Assembly: GCA_916610825.1 (NCBI GenBank)
Contig: OU744453.1
Span: 18,626,241-18,690,240, forward strand
Origin: Haliclystus octoradiatus
Lineage: Eukaryota; Cnidaria; Staurozoa; Stauromedusae; Haliclystidae
Direction of reading: 5' to 3'
Length of the DNA stretch: 64,000 bases
Within the stretch, counting starts at the first letter, position 1; the number at the start of each line of letters is the position of its first letter. Below, in pieces: positions 44,601 to 56,586 of the stretch. Both the position numbers and the translations under genes were made by a program. The notes under the pieces are model-generated. The model ran no database searches and had not been told where the DNA came from. It saw only the letters and a list, made by a program, of their open reading frames with translations.

Positions 44601-47600
44601 ACTTGCCCTATTTTATGTTCTTATTTCGTTCACATATCAAGTTTGAGAAAAGTGACAGCGATAAAAGAGAAATGATAGAGAGAATGGAAATTTACAAAAC
44701 TTATATAGAGAAAATACAACTAATTAGCATAAAACAATTCATACCGTGTAAAATTATAACAAAGAGTGCTAATAATTAAACAAAGAGCAGGGATTTCACA
44801 GAGTCTAATTGCGTATTGAGGGTAGGCTTGACCTGCCGAATCCCGAGAAATTTTGTCCTTTTTTATAGTTGTGAAATTTTTATGGTAATCGCTGACAGTG
44901 ATATATGGTTAAGCCAATTATGTCTCCTTTATCACTGTTATTTGTCTCAAATTTAACAAGTAAGATTTTTATCACATAACTTTGCTGTAGATTTCTCCAA
45001 ATTGAATTTATATAATTGAATTCAGGTTATTTTTATTTAACAATAATATCAATTTTGTTTAATTTGAAAATATTTAAAAAAATCTAATAAATGTTTTGTT
45101 TGAAAATCGAAAGAAAGAGCAGCTCGTTAATAATTATAATGTTAGTTCTACTGTACTAACTTGCCTATCAGAAATAATGTTTGTCTGAGAGCTGATTTTA
45201 GCACATTTTGTACCTTACCATATTGACTTTGATGTAGCACAAAGCACGGTTTGTCAAAGCAGATGTTTCTGTGTTCCTTAATTTGATACACTCTGAATAA
45301 AAAGGAATTGCCTCTTTGTATTTGCCCTGGAAAGAATGATACATTTTGAATCAGCAGGTAATTTAGGTGGTGGTGGTGCTTGCCTACGAAATGATGTCCA
45401 ATTTTTCAGTTTCAACTGTTGAATCTTCATTTAACTTTTAGAATTGAATTTAGACTTTCAGAACTTCAATTACCAAAATAAAAAGATGGGATGCCCTGTT
45501 TAGATAAATTTTGGAGCTATGACGGCTTTGAAGTCAATAAGTGCTATTTTACATCAATATCATATAATGTTTTAAAACAGCAATGTTTCAAAGGAAAGAC
45601 AAAAAACAGATAAATGGTCACATCTCTCAACCAGGGTCCGACAATTTATATATGAACCCTGGAATCATAGATTCTGGAAGGTTAGAAAAAATCCAGAAGA
45701 AAATTGATATTTCTATGATTTACTGGTCAGCAAGGATCAGCCCTCTGGAATCCTAGAGGCATTTCAAAATTTTCTACTGAATTTTGTATTGAAGTTTGAC
45801 CAATAAATCATAAAATTATCAATTTTTATCTGAATTTGATCTGATTTTCCGGAATCTAGGATTCCAAGATTCCTACTTTTGTCGGGTTCTGAGAAAGTAT
45901 TTAATAAATAAAAGACAAAATCGCAAATCAAGATTTTACCTGTGTAACAAAACCGTTTCCCTTCTTTTTGAGTTCATCATACGTTTGGACAGGATTGGGT
46001 TTTTGGCTCACGTTTGTTCCTGTTTTATTTGAAGTATTCGTAATGTTGTGATGACCTGTTTGTGATTGCGTGAATATATTGCTTGTGTGCTTTATATTGT
46101 TATCTGGCAAGTGATTGCGCCAAGAAGATCCATGTTTTTCACGGAGGGCAGAGCTTAGCCTGAAATTACATAATTACACAAGTAGACAAGTGAATAAAAC
46201 GCACCACTACAAAGAGCAATACATTATTAAATGTTACGATAGAATTGTATATCAAACATACCTTGTTGACGCTTGTTGAGAAGCAATTAACGTTGAATCT
46301 ATACGTAAAGCACTTTGATGATCAACATAACTATGGGAATATCTGTAGAAAGAATAAATAATAATGTTCAATACAATCAAGAAAATATTGATACGATAGC
46401 AGAATCATTTCAACACTGAACCTACTAGGCTACTACTCTCTTGAATTATAATACGTCAAAGTCAGTAATTTCAAATAGCTTCAGGAAACCCCTGTTCATA
46501 GACAGGGTCCGACAAAATGTTTTACCTTCCGCAAACTTCAACTTTTTAGATAAACGTTTGAGTAACTGTACTGACATAAAATCGTAAAAACGAAAAAAAA
46601 AATTAATAATTTTAATTTATGTATTCAGCATTTTGACTTTTATTTCTGAATTTTGCTAGCCTTCCGCAAACCAGGTTTCCAAGTTTGCGGACCCTGTTCA
46701 GTATAGACATACTGTAATTAGGAAAAAGGTTTTACTTTCTGTAAACCTTGAATCTTTGTTGACACATTTTTGGGAGACTTTAATTACATGAGAACGTAAA
46801 ATTAAAAATTTATCGTTAATTGAAAAATTTATGATTCGCATTTTAATTACCTATTTTAATTTTCATTCATAATTTTGTCTTATCCTTCTAAATTTTCCTA
46901 GTCCACCACAGGGTCTTACCCTCATAGAATTTACCCTTATTCAAATCAAACCAATCAAGTGAATTGAAAAGATGATGAATTGGCCATTAAATACAGGTGG
47001 TCACAATGTCAGGTTATATCTAGTTGTACATTGAAAGCGTTGACATACTTCTCTATTGTTTCATAAGCAGTTGCTCTACGTGTGAGTGCCTTTGCAGATG
47101 GGAATAATTGAATCGCACGACTGGCATCATTTATCGATTCTTTACTGTTTCCTGTTCTTTGAAGTGCTGCTGCTCGATTGCTATGTAAAACAGCTATATC
47201 AGATGGTCTATAATTTACACTTGTGTTACCTGAAAATATCAAAACATAGTTTTAAATTTACTATTAAGTCTGTTATGAAAGCTTCGGACACCTGGAAATT
47301 TATCTATTGAACCCTTTGTATTTCAAACTGAAAATCATCTTCAAATTTCCATCGCCTTTTTCAAACCTAGTTCTATGTTTCCAGAGTTTATTAGATCACT
47401 CTGATGTGATGTGATACATCTACTTCATCAGACAGATATTGAAATTATATGTATTATGTACCAAATGCGTTGCATAACCAATCACGCTTGCAATAAAGGG
47501 CTAACCAAAGAAATATTGCGAAAAATATTACCAAGTTCATAATAGTAGTGATTGAAATGGTATCGTAATTTGTGTAGTAGTATAGTCCAATAGAAAAAAT

Positions 47601-50600
47601 CAATCAATCCTATGGACACTTCGACTAGAAGATAGTTATTGGAAATCGTCTAGAATTATTCAAATTATTCAAATTAAAGTCAAGAAATATTTTAAAATGT
47701 GCACCGGAACAAGTTCCAGGCTTTTTTTATTTGTATTTGAGTTTTAACAATAAGAGCCTGGACCTAGTTCCGGTGCACATTTTGAAATATTTTTTGACTT
47801 TAATTTGAATAATTTGAATAATTCAAGACGTTTTCCAATAATTATCTTCTAGTCAAAGTTTCCATAGGATTGATTGATTTTTTCTATGGGACTATACTAC
47901 TACACAGATTGTAGATTTGCGGTATCGTCCTACCAAAGGTGCCTGCCCCACTCTTCCATTTCTAGAGGAGTGGCTCTTTTCACTAAGAGCAGTGATCGTA
48001 AATTCTCTTTACTGATCTAAGACGTGACACTGCAGATCAATTCCAACAGATTTCATGGCAGATGGACCTTGATTGTAAATTTACAGAGATACGCTGCAGC
48101 TATCCATAGTGCGATTCCTTCTGGACCATTCCATCCGCCATCAGAAGATGGTACTCAGTTGATGTTTTAGATAAATTTAACGCAGAGATGACCTTTAGGG
48201 TATCGGAACGTTAGTTGATCTGGCAGTTGCTTTAGTTGATAATTTATTTACAAAGATGGTTTGAGTATACTTACTTTTCAGTTTATCAAGGGCAATTGCA
48301 TAAGTATTACATGCCTCAGCATATTTTCCAGTTTTGTATAAATTATTTCCTTCATCTTTCAAACGCAATACTTGTATTGGTAGATCAACATATTCAATAA
48401 TTGGCTGGTCTAACGGAGAGAATAAAAGAAGGTCTCAAATAACAACGAGTTCAAACACATTACAATATCACAAGTACAATAGAGCGATTTTCAGTTTGGT
48501 GAGAATTCTTGAATCTGCCAAAAGATTCTTGGTGAAAAATATTTTCAAAAGGATGTTTCGCGCAAAATATAGCCGAAGAACAGAATTATTTGGAATAATA
48601 TTATACTATGATGATAGAGGATACATTATTGAAGTATGTCCAACATAATTACCATTGTTAATTTTTTTTAATCATTTTAGGCCCTATCCTTCAATATGGA
48701 CTTATTTAAACACTTGGCAGGCAATCATTTTGTGATATCTGGATTGTTTATGGCAGAAAACACTTCACCAGTATCAACCTTTGTTATAAATATCTTATTT
48801 TCAATTTACTGATTTTACCACTGTTTTCAAGCAGCCATCTCCTCTCAATATAAGATATACTGACAGGTCAACCTAATAAGCTATGTAGAAAACTCCCTAC
48901 ATCCAATCTTTGTGAAAGTGCAAAATGAAATTGGAGAACATGTGTGAATTTTAACATCAAACAATAGAAGCATGACGCAGCGACTCATGTCATTACTATT
49001 AGCATGGCGGTTCCGAAAAGCCAAACAAATCCAGTCCATGAAAGCCCATTTTCCATATATACCCAGAGCAAAAAGAAAAATTCAATATCTTATTTGATTC
49101 ATTTGATTTTGAAATGGCTGAGAAACCACGAAGGGCCGCAGAAATTAGACATACACAACTACATTCGCATCTATAGGTAGCCTATAAGTGAACAGAGAAC
49201 AATATAATTTTTCAAACTTGATCTGACATTTTCAATATCATTGTTGATATTTTATGCGGAGAAAACTTTCAATAGAATTTCTCTTTATAACATTAGAATT
49301 TAGAGAAGCAGTACAAGGTTATTATTGTTTAGGATACATTCTCATATTTTATAAATAGAAGAAAAACAAATTAATAAAAAGAAAATTATTTCAAAAAAAT
49401 ATTGCGAGTAAAAAGCCGTTATAATTTGTTCTCTGTAGGTGAAGGTATGGATCACTATTAAGCCTTTTCTCAGTTAGTTTGGAATTACCAGTTTTTGATT
49501 CTAAAAATCAGTCACATTTTGAGAACTTTTAAAATCCTGAAGGCAAACACCTTTTTAATAATCTTGACTTACAAAATCATGATTCAAAGCTAGTTCTTAC
49601 CATTTATTTTGCTGTCAGGGTGAAGTAATTTTTCTTTATTTTCAACATCGGTCATATTTTCAACTTCTGTTATTTTTAACCTTTTTCCTGTTGTCTCTTT
49701 TGTTGCTGATGATTGTTCTTGGTTTTCTATTGTCATTTTATCAGACTGTGATGACACTGGAGGTACCGATACTTTTTCTGCGGCACTGTCAATTTCTTCT
49801 ATTTTCAGTTTAGTTCCACGCTGTTTGACATTTCCTTCTTTAGCATCACTTTGAAATGAATGAAGAACAATTTTATAACTAACAGCAATCAAAAGAAGTT
49901 GACCAAAGAAGTAAATTTCGACTATGGGTATATAAGTAAAAAAGGTTGATAAATATTACAAGCTTTCAAAGTATATCTGTCATTTAAAAGAAAAAAATAC
50001 TACGAAATGGTAAATTCTCTCAACTAACAAGCCATACAGTGTAACAGACAAAACATTGCAGCCTCTGCCTAGCAGAGAAATATCACATCATATTCCCTGA
50101 CAAAAATTTAATAAATAGAATAACAGAAATAATATCAAAATGTAGACATCAAAATATATTTTAGCACTCTTATTGTATGTACTCTAATGGTAAAGTGATA
50201 AAGTCTACTTTATATCGAATAGATTGTCTGATGTTCCCCTAGGCATGAAATGATTTATTGATTTTTTGTTATATATTACTAAGCAATTGGTGCACGGTTT
50301 CCTATGTGCTATTTATATTTGGCATCGAGAAGGCATCAGAAAATTACAAGCCGCCTCGGCGAGTAATTTTCGCCTTCGGTTTTTCCCCTGAAGTGACTCG
50401 AGTTCGCCAAATATCAATAGCTCATAGGAAACTGTGCGATATCAAGTTCGAATTGTAAGATTGATTGTGTTTTTAAACCTAGTTTTGCTATGGTGATTTG
50501 GCGTCAAACTCTAAGCCAATCAGATTGATTGAATCATTTTAGTCGTAATACAAATTTATATATTACATAAGTTTTGTGAAATGTGATAGTTATTCGGGTT

Positions 50601-53600
50601 AAAATTTATTTTTGATTTCCTCTATATGTGTAGCAGATAAAAATCACATCATATTCTGTTTCAAATAACAACTAAAGCATACCTTTCTTTAGTTGAAGAA
50701 GTGGTTTTTGTGAGGTTATCTAATAATTCCTAAAGAGAAATATACATTATTAAAATATATAACATAATTGTTCATAATTTAACAAGGAAATGTTCATGAA
50801 CTCATACATTTTAATGGCAGGAGTTGGTACAAGACTACTTTAAAATTTGGGGAAAATATCTCGATATATCTAAATAGTTCATGGATATGTATGATATTAA
50901 TGAACAGTTCATGCACAGTTACAAACAATTCATGAACAGTTCATGAAAATAATTTTGTTTGTTCATGAACACTGAACAGTCCATGAACTTTTTTACAGGG
51001 GAGAGTACAGACGTGTACGTTTTGGGGATGTAACATTAATTTTACACAAATAATCAACATGTGTACCTCTGCTCGTTTGTTCTTTGGTTCAATATCCAAC
51101 AACTTCTTCAATGTTGATATAGCCTCTTTGCATTTACCAGTAGCTTCTTCGGCAATCGCCATTCTTAACATTGCTAAAATAATAACATGTTACATTATTT
51201 ACTATTACGAAAACAGATGATTCAAAAAGCGTCATGAACCAGGTCATTGAACCTCCTTGCTTACCTCCTTGTTTATATCCATTGATACATCATAAACGGT
51301 TAATAAAGAATTTTGAACACCCTGATAATTACCTTTTAAATTCTGTGGTTCAGCTTTGAGAACAATTTGGCAATCATCCATAGTTTCCTTGTATTTCTTT
51401 AATTTCAAGAAAACAGCAGCCCGATTATTGTAAACAGCAGTCTGAGGTGATATGGATAAGCTTTTGTTATAATGATTAAGTGCTTCTGAAAAGTCTTCAC
51501 TTCGAAACGCATCGTTTCCCTTCAATTTTTCAGACAATGCCAATGTATCGTATTCTTTTGGGGGTAAACCTTGAAACAAAAACAATTTATCTGAAATGTG
51601 ATTATGAATGTCAAATGATACACTTTTCATAAATGTTTATATGAACAGTCCATGACACTACCAACACCAAAACCATGAAAAAGCCATGGAAATGTTGTGT
51701 AAAAACCGTGAAAAAGTGAAAACCACATTATTTTAAGCCATGAAAAAGTTTGAAAACCATGAAAACATCTATATTCACGATATTGAAATTTGAAAATGCC
51801 ATGAAAATGTAAAAAAAAAGATGAAAACGACAAGTGTTTTAAGCCATGAAAAGTTTGAAAACCATGAAAACATCCATATTCACGATATTGAAATTTGAAA
51901 ATGCCATGAAAACGCAATGAAATTTCTCAAACTGCTATTGATGTCAGTAATGCGAGAAAGTGTACCATTTGACATTCTTGAAATTTCAATTCATTTTATA
52001 CTTTATTTAAATGTTTATGAACTTCATGTGAACTGTTCATGAAGTTATGTTGGTAGGCTCATGAACTATTCAAAGCTTCATGGACGTTAAATGGTCCCAT
52101 TTTCATTACTTTTTTCATGAACAGTTCTTGAAATCTTACAGATGCTATTTTAATAGCAACTATTTAAATAATAGGCCTATTAAAATAGTTTTCAAAGCTA
52201 ACTATTCAAAACATATTTCTATTATTCGATCTTCCTTCATATAGTGAAAAGTTGTTATATAAATAAAGTATAAAAACTGTAACAACAAAGAAGGTTTTTA
52301 TAAATTAAATAACACTGTTTTAATTTTAATCTTTTAAAATCTTTTTAAATATTTCAAAACCATCATTGTGGCCAACAAAATGGCGACTATCAAAATTCAA
52401 GACAAGATTTGTTTATTGATATTTTTTATTGTTTGTTAACAATGAATTCATCATTTTAGAAACAATAGGATTATTCAAAAACTATTCAAATACTAAAAAT
52501 CTCAAAATCCAAATATTCAAATAGAGATCCATGAGTCAAATAGCATCCCTGTGAGCCGTTCATGAACTCATGAACTGTTTCTCGCAGCGAGTGTGCTATT
52601 TTTCTCATTAATTTTGTAACATATTATAAAGGGGATCAATTATTACAATACGTTGAATTTGATTTAATTTCTTACCTTCAGCAAGGTTTGATGTTTGGTC
52701 ATTGCTACAAAAGAAAAATAACTTATAAGTATACATTGGAATAAAATATACAGTTGTAAGTAAATATAAGTGAACTGTTCATGAACATCAAATGACCCTG
52801 TTTTGATGGACATTTCATAAACAGGGATGTCTACACGATTATAAAATTGAAGAAATACACAGGACAAGAGGGCATTTTACTTGCTGCATTTGTCAGACGG
52901 CCTTACAGGAGTCAAGATCCCATGAAAAGCGACATACAATTATTGAAAATGTTTGAAATAAGATAGAATCTAGCTCAAAATAGTATTGAAATTGATTTAA
53001 ATCATTAGGACAATTATTAATGCCATAAGCTATTTTGTCGATGTGATTATATCTCAAAATTAATATGCATAGCGTACAAGTTATTATGTATAACTTACCA
53101 GTAACACAATGTCAATATATCTGCATAAATACTCACTTTGCTTGCGTTTCTTTCATGTCTGAATGATTCTGCAAGACAAAAATAAAAAATGACATACCAA
53201 CACAAAAAAAAAATGTTAGTTGCTGTTAATATTCACTAAGCACTGCTAGTTGAGTGACAGATCGAGTAACTTTAGTTGTCAGGTAATTTGTAATAAATAC
53301 ATTTTAATTACACCTTTCCCTGTAAGAACAGTTCATAAACATTTCTTGCAGAATTCATGAACAGTATATAAATCTTCTCAGGAATGTGCAATTGATCATA
53401 TTTCCATGAACACTTCAATAAATCTGATGTGATTATAATACAATATTGAATTATACCGATTTAATTCCAGTTTGTCTAATTGGTGGGAGTTGAGATTCAA
53501 TTGGCTTTGCAGCTTTCAAGGCTTCCTCGGCTGTCTTTATTTCGTTTTGCCAATTCTACACAAAAATAAAACAGAGAACATTTGTATTCTCTCACAAATC

Positions 53601-55735
53601 ACAAACAATTATAACTCTTCTATAATTAGTAACAATTTGTCTTATTTTTATAGCGCGACGGTGACAATGATAAGGCTGTTCTAACATATATTTTGTCCCT
53701 GCAGAAGGGCTAATGCGAGACTGTTCTGATATCGCATCTTGTTAGGAATCACATCAGAAGTCCCGCTTACACATTGTGTAATTGTTGATAATCTCAGTGT
53801 AGATTGCACAGTTTCGGTTGAATAACAAAGTGATTGATCAAATCGAATGACGAGGCTGGTCTCAGTGAAACAGTGATAATGACATCACCAGCTTAAATGA
53901 TAATTGAAAAAATGAATTCTTGCTTGCGTTTTGCTTTGTCTTTGCATTGACAAATTCTTGTTAATCAGCTTTTGGTGAATGCAGTTTTGGATAGCTAATG
54001 CGGCAATATATAAATATATTAAAATAGCCGTCTAATCCTCTTCTTCTTGACAGTATTCTGCTAAGGCTAGTTTATTTAAATATGATTACAGTTGAATCCC
54101 TTGAAATTCTAGACAAGAACACTATAGTCCATCACTCATAATGTTATGACAAACCTCTAACTCCTTGTTGACACTACTGCTTTCGTCTTTATAAGCTGAT
54201 TTTGCTGTGATATATTCTTTATTGTTCGAAGAGCAGAGCAATGAGCTAAATGAAATAATTAAAAGATAAATGTCAAGCTAAAACAATAAAGGAAGCAGAG
54301 ACTAACAAATGCACAACAATCTACGACATGTGCATACGTAATGCTATCATGATCTAACATAGTTATGCTACTGTGTCATAATGTCATGTGGTCATGTAGT
54401 CGTAAAGAACGAAATATTTGAAAATTGTGTTGTTCTTATGGACGAATGCTCGATAGTTGTGGTGATCTTATCGCTCTCATTCATCGTGATAGGAATTTTT
54501 ACAGTATGACGTCACTTAACTTTCATTTTCTGTTTTTCAAGATTTGAAATTCTCATTTTTTCAAATACTTATTTCTAAAAAAGTACTTTTCCGTTTATTG
54601 AAAAAAAACTTGACAAATTAATCAAGGCACTTAATAGAACAAGTTACTGACAAGTTAGGTAAAAATTTTGGTTTAAATTTACTATAAGTTGATCATATTG
54701 CAATGGGGTACCTCAATTCTATTGTGTGGAGTAAATTAAAAATCTACATAGCCATTTATAATGTTAAAAATAATAAATAAGGTCTGTTTGGAGTCGACAA
54801 AGCTGTAACGTTTTGAAATAGGTCCAAAATAGGTTGTACAAAGCGATAGAATAGTTGCATTTCAAAGGAAATACCATGTGGCTTGAATACCCTATGTATT
54901 ATCTTGGATCTAATACCAGCACCACTTGCCGTTTTTACAATCTAATATTGTGTCAATTAAAACACTTAAAGTCTCACATTTCTAATACAAACTCTAGATG
55001 CCTCTGTAGAATACATATAAAGTAATATATCTATTAAAGCTCTGATATTTATCATTGAGCACTATACCTACACAATTGTGGACACCTTTACATTATTTAT
55101 CTAAAGTAATCTCTATATATATTATAACAGTGATCATGTTTACATTTATGCATTAACTTGGAAAGTATGTTACATTCTCAGAAGCAAATATTATTTACTA
55201 GCCTGCAGGGTCTAATGCCCTGTTTACAAGGAGGCGGATCATCCTTCTAGAAGGAACATCCTCCTAAGCGACAGAGAACACATCCTCGTTTGTGTTTACA
55301 ACAACGACATGGTATGAAGACAATGTAGAACTGCATTTGGGTAGAAGGATCATTTGTCATTGAGAGAAGGATGATCCTCCTATCTGAAACTGTTTTCATG
55401 TCGGTTTGCCCATGTAAACACAACACATATAATAACAATAGAGTTGGATGATTCGGCTAAGAGATTGATTCTTCTAGAAGGATGATCAGTCTCCTTGTAA
55501 ACAGGGCCTAAAAACAGTATCATTAATTCCTGTTTTATCAGATATACCTTGTAGGTTTAATCTCTGACAGACGTCTTTCTGCAAAACTGATTAGATCAGG
55601 ATAGACACCTTCCTCACCAGATCGTAAAACTTTTAATACATCTTCTAATTTACTACCATCTGCACAATCACCAATGTATGAATAATCAAGTTCTTGAATT
55701 AAAACTGAGTTATTCGATTTACAAGCTCCAAGCAT
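41667..55735 (-). CDS. SPAG1: Sperm-associated antigen 1 (dynein arm assembly factor, three TPR blocks), 17 exons
   Basis: Exons in transcript order: 55735-55548, 54245-54155, 53555-53457, 53168-53137, 52704-52676, 51569-51333, 51173-51067, 50729-50683, 49848-49601, 48409-48275, 47229-47049, 46342-46262, 46159-45940, 45326-45219, 43557-43468, 42264-42151, 41711-41667; 2052 nt, 683 aa. The N-terminus matches SPAG1 (LDYSYIGDCADGSKLEDVLKVLRSGEEG). TPR block 1: LKGNDAFRSEDFSEALNHY, VYNNRAAVFLKL. Block 2: LKDEGNNLYKTGKYAEAC, LHSNRAAAL, ATAYETIEKYSHSYVD. Block 3: LKKKGNGFVTQGKYKEAI, LTNRALCYIKV. A charged linker (KLKIEEID, RLKITEVENM) lies between blocks 1 and 2. SPAG1 works in the cytoplasm with HSP70/HSP90 and R2TP-type complexes to fold axonemal dyneins. 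After block 3 only ELVAMKTAPKTKKK follows, so the usual RPAP3_C domain is absent. An in-frame TGA precedes the start. Confidence 0.93.
42321..42660. mobile_element. Inverted-repeat element with internal B-box-like motif
   Basis: CAACAAAATCCAGCCAGTACCACGG near 42337 is matched in reverse complement by CCGTGGTACTGACTGGATTTTGCTGTAG near 42625. Between them lies GGTTCAACTCC at about 42474-42484, which resembles a pol III B box. It could be a foldback built around a tRNA-like SINE, or a MITE with a chance B box. Intron of SPAG1. Confidence 0.6.
45632..45891. mobile_element. hAT-like MITE, CAGGGTCCGAC family, long form
   Basis: CAGGGTCCGACAATTTA to CTTTTGTCGGGTTCTG, 260 bp. The interior carries two tandem parts of the family body (AGAAAATTGATATTTCTATGATTTA and its near-complement), so it may be two fused copies. 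No target duplication is readable. Intron of SPAG1. Confidence 0.7.
46503..46696. mobile_element. hAT-like MITE, second subfamily
   Basis: CAGGGTCCGACAAAATG to AAGTTTGCGGACCCTG, sharing its interior with 32292-32495. Flanks TTCATAGA and TTCAGTAT match only in part. Intron of SPAG1. Confidence 0.75.
47560..47915. repeat. Long foldback (arms about 165 bp)
   Basis: A stretch from TTGTGTAGTAGTATAGTCC (about 47569) through ATGTGCACCGGAACAAGTTCCAGGCT is followed, after a loop of about 30 bp, by its reverse complement ending CTACTACACAG near 47907. Only scattered mismatches and small indels occur. The arms are long enough to give double-stranded RNA if the SPAG1 pre-mRNA is transcribed. No coding sequence. 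Confidence 0.88.
48925..49030. repeat. Dispersed repeat paired with about 61150-61250
   Basis: AAATTGGAGAACATGTGTGAATTT, ATCAAACAATAGAA and ATGGCGGTTCCGAAAAG occur in the same order in both places. One copy is in a SPAG1 intron and the other in an SLC41 intron. Confidence 0.7.
50290..50440. repeat. Short foldback element
   Basis: GTGCACGGTTTCCTATGTGCTATTTATATTTGGC (about 50290-50323) is mirrored by GCCAAATATCAATAGCTCATAGGAAACTGTGC (about 50406-50438). The CG-rich centre contrasts with the AT-rich intron. The positive-strand frame running through it is an artefact. Confidence 0.75.
51640..51920. repeat. CATGAAAA-type repeat, internally doubled
   Basis: A unit of about 110 bp (AAGCCATGAAAAAGTTTGAAAACCATGAAAACATC..ATATTCACGATATTGAAATTTGAAAATGCCATGAAAA) occurs twice in tandem and once inverted at about 29915-30110. 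It lies directly upstream of SPAG1 exon 6 (its intron side). Confidence 0.75.
54495..54670. repeat. Dispersed repeat paired with about 63585-63735
   Basis: GTCACTTAA, TTTTCAAGA, TTTTCAAAT, GTTTATTGAAAAA, AATCAAGGCACTTAATAGAACAAGTTA recur in order near the right edge of the window with moderate divergence. Non-coding. Confidence 0.6.
55216..55508. mobile_element. PIF/Harbinger-like MITE with TAA target duplication
   Basis: TGCCCTGTTTACAAGGAGGCGGATCATCCTTCTAGAAGG at the left is mirrored by CTTCTAGAAGGATGATCAGTCTCCTTGTAAACAGGGCC at the right, flanked on both sides by TAA. A GGCCCTGTTTACA-type end with a 3-bp TWA duplication fits PIF/Harbinger. Internal copies of AGAAGGATGATC also occur. It is in SPAG1 intron 1. 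Confidence 0.8.
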
Positions 55736-55979
55736 TATTCAGTACGAACATAAGAAGCCTATAAATAAAGTGCATAGTAAGTTAGTAATGTAGGCGGTGT
55801 CACCCTACGCAAAGGACCTGTACCATTCCTCTACTGCTAGACTTATACTTTCTGCTGAGAGCAATGACTTTAAACGCTCTATAGATATCAGTCGTTTAAA
55901 AGTGCATAGCTTTTTAAAGAACAGTACTCAAATTAAAACCCAATCCAAGCTCACATGCGATTTAGCTTTTTGTAAAGTC

Positions 55980-56063
55980 TACAATCACCAATGTACGTAC
56001 GCACAGTATATAATCAAGTTCTTGAAATAAAACTGAGCTGTTCGATTTACAAACTCCAAGCAT
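55980..56063 (-). pseudogene. Duplicated, broken copy of SPAG1 exon 1 (5' part)
   Basis: About 100 bp here repeats the first part of SPAG1 exon 1 and its 5' UTR. Its translation starts MLGVCKSNSSVLFQELDY and then leaves the SPAG1 frame. It lies some 330 bp upstream of the real exon in the same orientation and has no donor site in place, so it is a tandem-duplication relic. Confidence 0.8.
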
Positions 56064-56586
56064 TACTCAGTATGAGCATAAGCCTAGGGGTATGCATAAT
56101 AGATTGATGCTAAACTACAACTTAGAAACTATATATACTACTAGTGAAGTGAACCCGGGTGAAATTTGAAAATAAAGATATAGAAAATTTAATTGCTAGA
56201 AGTTAGCCCAAATGATAAATAAACAATAGAACTGAAGGTCAGTCGGGTGTGAAAGATATTGCGTGACGAACATGAGAATGTAATTCGTTCTCTCTATAGA
56301 GCTGCAAGAGAAATCCTATGAAAAAAATACGCTTCCGACTGTCAATTGAAGGAATATAAAGATATGAATATAAAACATGGCCTATGTTGTCGCAAAAAAT
56401 TATAAGATACCCCACGGAGAGTATGGATTTGATACGTTTACCATGAGAAGCGTGAATCTCGAATACAGTAGATACAGACAGACATACATCGGCGTTTATA
56501 TATTAGATATAGAGTCATCTATTATAATGGATTGCTGTTTTGTAACATACTGAATTAAATGAAGGTGTGTCAATTATAGCTTACGT

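Noticed and set aside
47009..47049. SPAG1 exon 11 extending to 47030 (YVNAFN)
   Set aside because: A strong GTATGT donor at 47048 gives the phase needed by the next exon and restores the conserved EKYSHSYVDH alignment.
51627..51917. Minus-strand open frame of 96 residues with repeated FHGF phrases
   Set aside because: It runs along the doubled CATGAAAA repeat; the peptide repetition mirrors the DNA repeat and there are no splice or family signals.
55247..55438. Minus-strand frame of 63 residues
   Set aside because: It lies wholly inside the Harbinger-like MITE and has no transposase motif.
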